Origin: an uncultured Bacteroidota bacterium
GTDB taxonomy: Bacteria > Bacteroidota > Bacteroidia > Chitinophagales > Chitinophagaceae
Reading direction: 5' to 3'
NCBI GenBank assembly: GCA_946479055.1
Contig: CAMLEX010000212.1
Coordinates: 1 to 7,767, forward strand
DNA: 7,767 bases
How positions within the stretch are numbered: the first letter of the stretch is position 1; every line of letters starts with the position of its first letter. Positions 5,875 through 7,767 of this stretch are shown here, piece after piece. The notes beneath the pieces were generated by a model. It did no database searches and was not told where the DNA came from. It saw only the letters and a list, made by a program, of their open reading frames with translations. The translations under genes were made by a program, and so were the position numbers.

Positions 5875-7425
5875 TTAATAATTGGGATTTTGTTCAAGCA
5901 CATTCTGTGATAAATCAATTTGTGCTTGTGGAATAGGCAGTACCTTATCACGATCATTATTGAAATTAGGTCTGCCAGAAGACTGTAGAGTACTGGTAGC
6001 TATATCCCAACGAACAAGATCGAAGAAACGATCGTGCTCCATAGCCAATTCGATCCGGCGTTCTTTTCGAATAGCGTTGCGTAGTGTGGCCTGATCAGTT
6101 GTGGTTACCGGAGGTAGAATAGCCGCATTACCAGCCCGTGCCCGGGCACGCACCATTTCAAGTTTTGCCAATGCTTCCGCTATATTTGCTGCGCCACCTA
6201 TTTCATTTGCTGCTTCAGCATACATTAATAACACATCTGCATAACGCAGAATTCTTATATTCATCCACCAACCAAAACGATTACCAACGGAATTGCGTAT
6301 AGAAGGGTTTGTATATACTTTTTGATTATAGCGTGGATTGGGCAACCCCATGGGTAATGTTTCTCCATAAGAAGTAGTCTCTCCCGCATATAAAATAGTT
6401 CTGTCTTTGCGCGGATCCCCAGCGTCATATGCGGCTTCGAGATAGGTGGAAGGAATATTAAAACCCCATCCCAAATCAAAAGCACCGGTTCCTCTGACAC
6501 CTTGTACATTCGTATATTGAACGCCATACGCATCGGTAGATGGATTACTTGCATCGGCAGTAGCCTGTATCTCAAATACAGATTCGCTTGAATTCTCACC
6601 ATCTTCGCTAAAGATTTTATCATAAGGAGTATTAAGATCATATTTACCCGACATAATCACCGCATTGGCTGCAGCCATAGCCTGTGGCCACTTACTCTGG
6701 GTCAGATAAACTTTTGCAAGTATACCATTGGCCGATCCACTTGTTACACGACCAATAAATTTTGGATCCCATCCGATTGGAAGAGTTGATGCGGCAAACT
6801 GCAAATCCTGTTCGATAAAATTATAAATATCTGCCACTTCTGACTGGGGAACATTTGATTGACTGGCAGCATCCGTAAAAACAGTATCTATTATGGGTAC
6901 TCTCCCAAAAAGGCGTACCAACATAAAATAACTATAGCCGCGCAGAAACCTTGCTTCACCTTGTGCCTGGGCTTTAAAAGGCGCTGATGCTGCACTATTA
7001 TCTTTTCCGGCCTGGTCAAGAACAATATTACTTCTGTTTATTGTATTAAAATATCCTTTCCATAAATCATTTACCAGTCCATTTGTAGGAGATACCGGAA
7101 AGTTATCCATCTGAATTTGGGCGGCGCCATCAGCAGGCGTACTTCCTTTATCAGCATCATCACTGCGGATACTGGTAGCTCCGACGAATCCAAAAACGCT
7201 GGTTTCCCAGGTACGTAACGTAGCATATGCCCCGAATATATATTGATCAAAAGGACCTGCCCCTGCCGGGTAAGGATAATTATCAGAAGTATATTGTCCC
7301 TGCGGAATTCTTTCTAAAAAGTTTTTTTTACATGAAAGTGGCAGGAGTGCGGAAACAAAAAGCAAAAAAAGAAACAGTTTGTTTTTTATATTGAAAAGCA
7401 TTTTCATATATAATAATTTGTACAT
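5875..7425 (-). CDS. SusD/RagB-family outer-membrane glycan-binding lipoprotein
   Basis: This is a full-length SusD homologue of 516 residues. It is the surface lid that binds glycan and delivers it to the SusC barrel. The signal peptide ends LLPLSC, with lipidated Cys32 followed by KKNFLE, a hallmark of SusD proteins. TPR-like and family blocks are LWKGYFNTINRSNIVLD (121-137), AQGEARFLRGYSYFMLVRLF (154-173), LRYADVLLMYAEAANE (393-408), AIRKERRIELAMEHDRFFDL (451-470), and the C-terminal VLPIPQAQIDLSQNVLEQNP, ending at Tyr516. The first ATG lies only 2 nt past the susC stop; Met7 or Met9 (ATGs at 7407 and 7401) would give a more usual 23-25-residue signal peptide beginning MKML or MLFN. No Shine-Dalgarno motif separates these options, so the start is uncertain. 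The glycan specificity of SusD proteins cannot be read from sequence. Confidence 0.95.
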   Translation of the reverse strand: MYKLLYMKMLFNIKNKLFLFLLFVSALLPLSCKKNFLERIPQGQYTSDNYPYPAGAGPFDQYIFGAYATLRTWETSVFGFVGATSIRSDDADKGSTPADGAAQIQMDNFPVSPTNGLVNDLWKGYFNTINRSNIVLDQAGKDNSAASAPFKAQAQGEARFLRGYSYFMLVRLFGRVPIIDTVFTDAASQSNVPQSEVADIYNFIEQDLQFAASTLPIGWDPKFIGRVTSGSANGILAKVYLTQSKWPQAMAAANAVIMSGKYDLNTPYDKIFSEDGENSSESVFEIQATADASNPSTDAYGVQYTNVQGVRGTGAFDLGWGFNIPSTYLEAAYDAGDPRKDRTILYAGETTSYGETLPMGLPNPRYNQKVYTNPSIRNSVGNRFGWWMNIRILRYADVLLMYAEAANEIGGAANIAEALAKLEMVRARARAGNAAILPPVTTTDQATLRNAIRKERRIELAMEHDRFFDLVRWDIATSTLQSSGRPNFNNDRDKVLPIPQAQIDLSQNVLEQNPNY

Positions 7426-7427
7426 TT

Positions 7428-7767
7428 TTAGAAAATCAGGTTTATACCAAAAGAATACACAGCAGGTATGGGATAAGTTCCATTATCTGCACCAGCCGTG
7501 GTTGGGCTGTCAATGGGAGCTTCCGGAGAATAGCCAGTAGTTTTGCTGAACGTTGCAATATTCTGTCCGCTCAGATATAATCTCAATGATTGTACACCTA
7601 AATTTTTAAACCGGTTGGCGCCGAACGTATAACCTAGCTGAATTGTCCGTAATCGTAAATAATCGCCATCCTCTAACCAATAGTTGCTAAAAGCATAATT
7701 ATTACTACGGCTACTCTCAATAATAGGTTCGATATTACTTGTACCAGGAGCTGTCCATGCATCTAAA
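7428..7767 (-). CDS. SusC/RagA-family TonB-dependent outer-membrane transporter, C-terminal fragment
   Basis: Hand translation gives the last 113 codons, open to the right edge and ending in TAA at 7430-7428. The segment carries the standard SusC barrel end: EDGDYLRLRTIQLGYTF, then a strand LRLYLSGQNIATFSKTTGYSPE, then YPIPAVYSFGINLIF with a terminal Phe, the aromatic end expected for BAM-dependent beta-barrel insertion. SusC proteins are usually about 1000 residues, so roughly nine tenths, including the plug and carboxypeptidase-like domain, lies outside the window. It takes up oligosaccharides with SusD using TonB energy. The 2-nt distance to the susD-like start indicates one transcript and probably coupled translation. 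The operon promoter should lie upstream of this gene, beyond the window. Confidence 0.95.
   Translation of the reverse strand, partial: LDAWTAPGTSNIEPIIESSRSNNYAFSNYWLEDGDYLRLRTIQLGYTFGANRFKNLGVQSLRLYLSGQNIATFSKTTGYSPEAPIDSPTTAGADNGTYPIPAVYSFGINLIF

Noticed and set aside
6261..6641. Minus-strand ORF of 126 codons
   Set aside because: It is an alternate frame inside the susD-like gene; the true frame carries SusD motifs on both sides without a break.

Overview
The window looks like part of a polysaccharide-utilisation locus (PUL) from a Bacteroidota chromosome, most likely a Chitinophagaceae-type soil or freshwater genome. The evidence is a SusC/SusD pair, lipoproteins with the CKK start common in SusD-like proteins, AT-rich leaders without Shine-Dalgarno motifs, and glycoside hydrolases whose best-known relative comes from Chitinophaga. 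The lineage call is inference from gene content. All seven genes lie on the minus strand, so transcription runs from the right edge to the left edge.

Layout in transcription order: (1) 3' end of a SusC-like TonB-dependent outer-membrane transporter (7428-7767, cut by the window edge); (2) a SusD-like glycan-binding lipoprotein (5875-7425), starting 2 nt after the susC stop; (3) a LamG/concanavalin A-fold lipoprotein (4954-5856), in the place where surface glycan-binding proteins usually sit; (4) a strong intrinsic terminator hairpin (4889-4926); (5) a lipoprotein with an Ig-like domain and a GH144/'glucoamylase-like' catalytic domain (3162-4853); (6) a second, secreted GH144-like enzyme without lipid anchor or Ig domain (1709-3052); (7) after a 280-nt spacer, a Gfo/Idh/MocA oxidoreductase with a degenerate Tat-type leader (259-1428); (8) the first 61 codons of a phytanoyl-CoA dioxygenase (PhyH)-family protein (1-184), cut by the left edge and identified here by hand translation.

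Likely working model (inference): the LamG lipoprotein and SusD capture a glucan at the surface, the anchored GH144-like enzyme cuts it, SusC/D imports the oligosaccharides, and the soluble GH144-like enzyme trims them in the periplasm. Characterised GH144 enzymes act on beta-1,2-glucan, so beta-1,2-glucan (including cyclic osmoregulated or symbiosis glucans) is the leading candidate substrate. No beta-glucosidase (GH3) and no regulator is visible; they may lie outside. The oxidoreductase and PhyH genes may belong to a separate transcript or may process a modified sugar.

I found no tRNA, rRNA, CRISPR array, insertion sequence or plus-strand gene. The most notable points are the terminator splitting binding/import genes from enzyme genes, the paralogous hydrolase pair with different predicted locations, and the oxidative genes beside a glucan locus.
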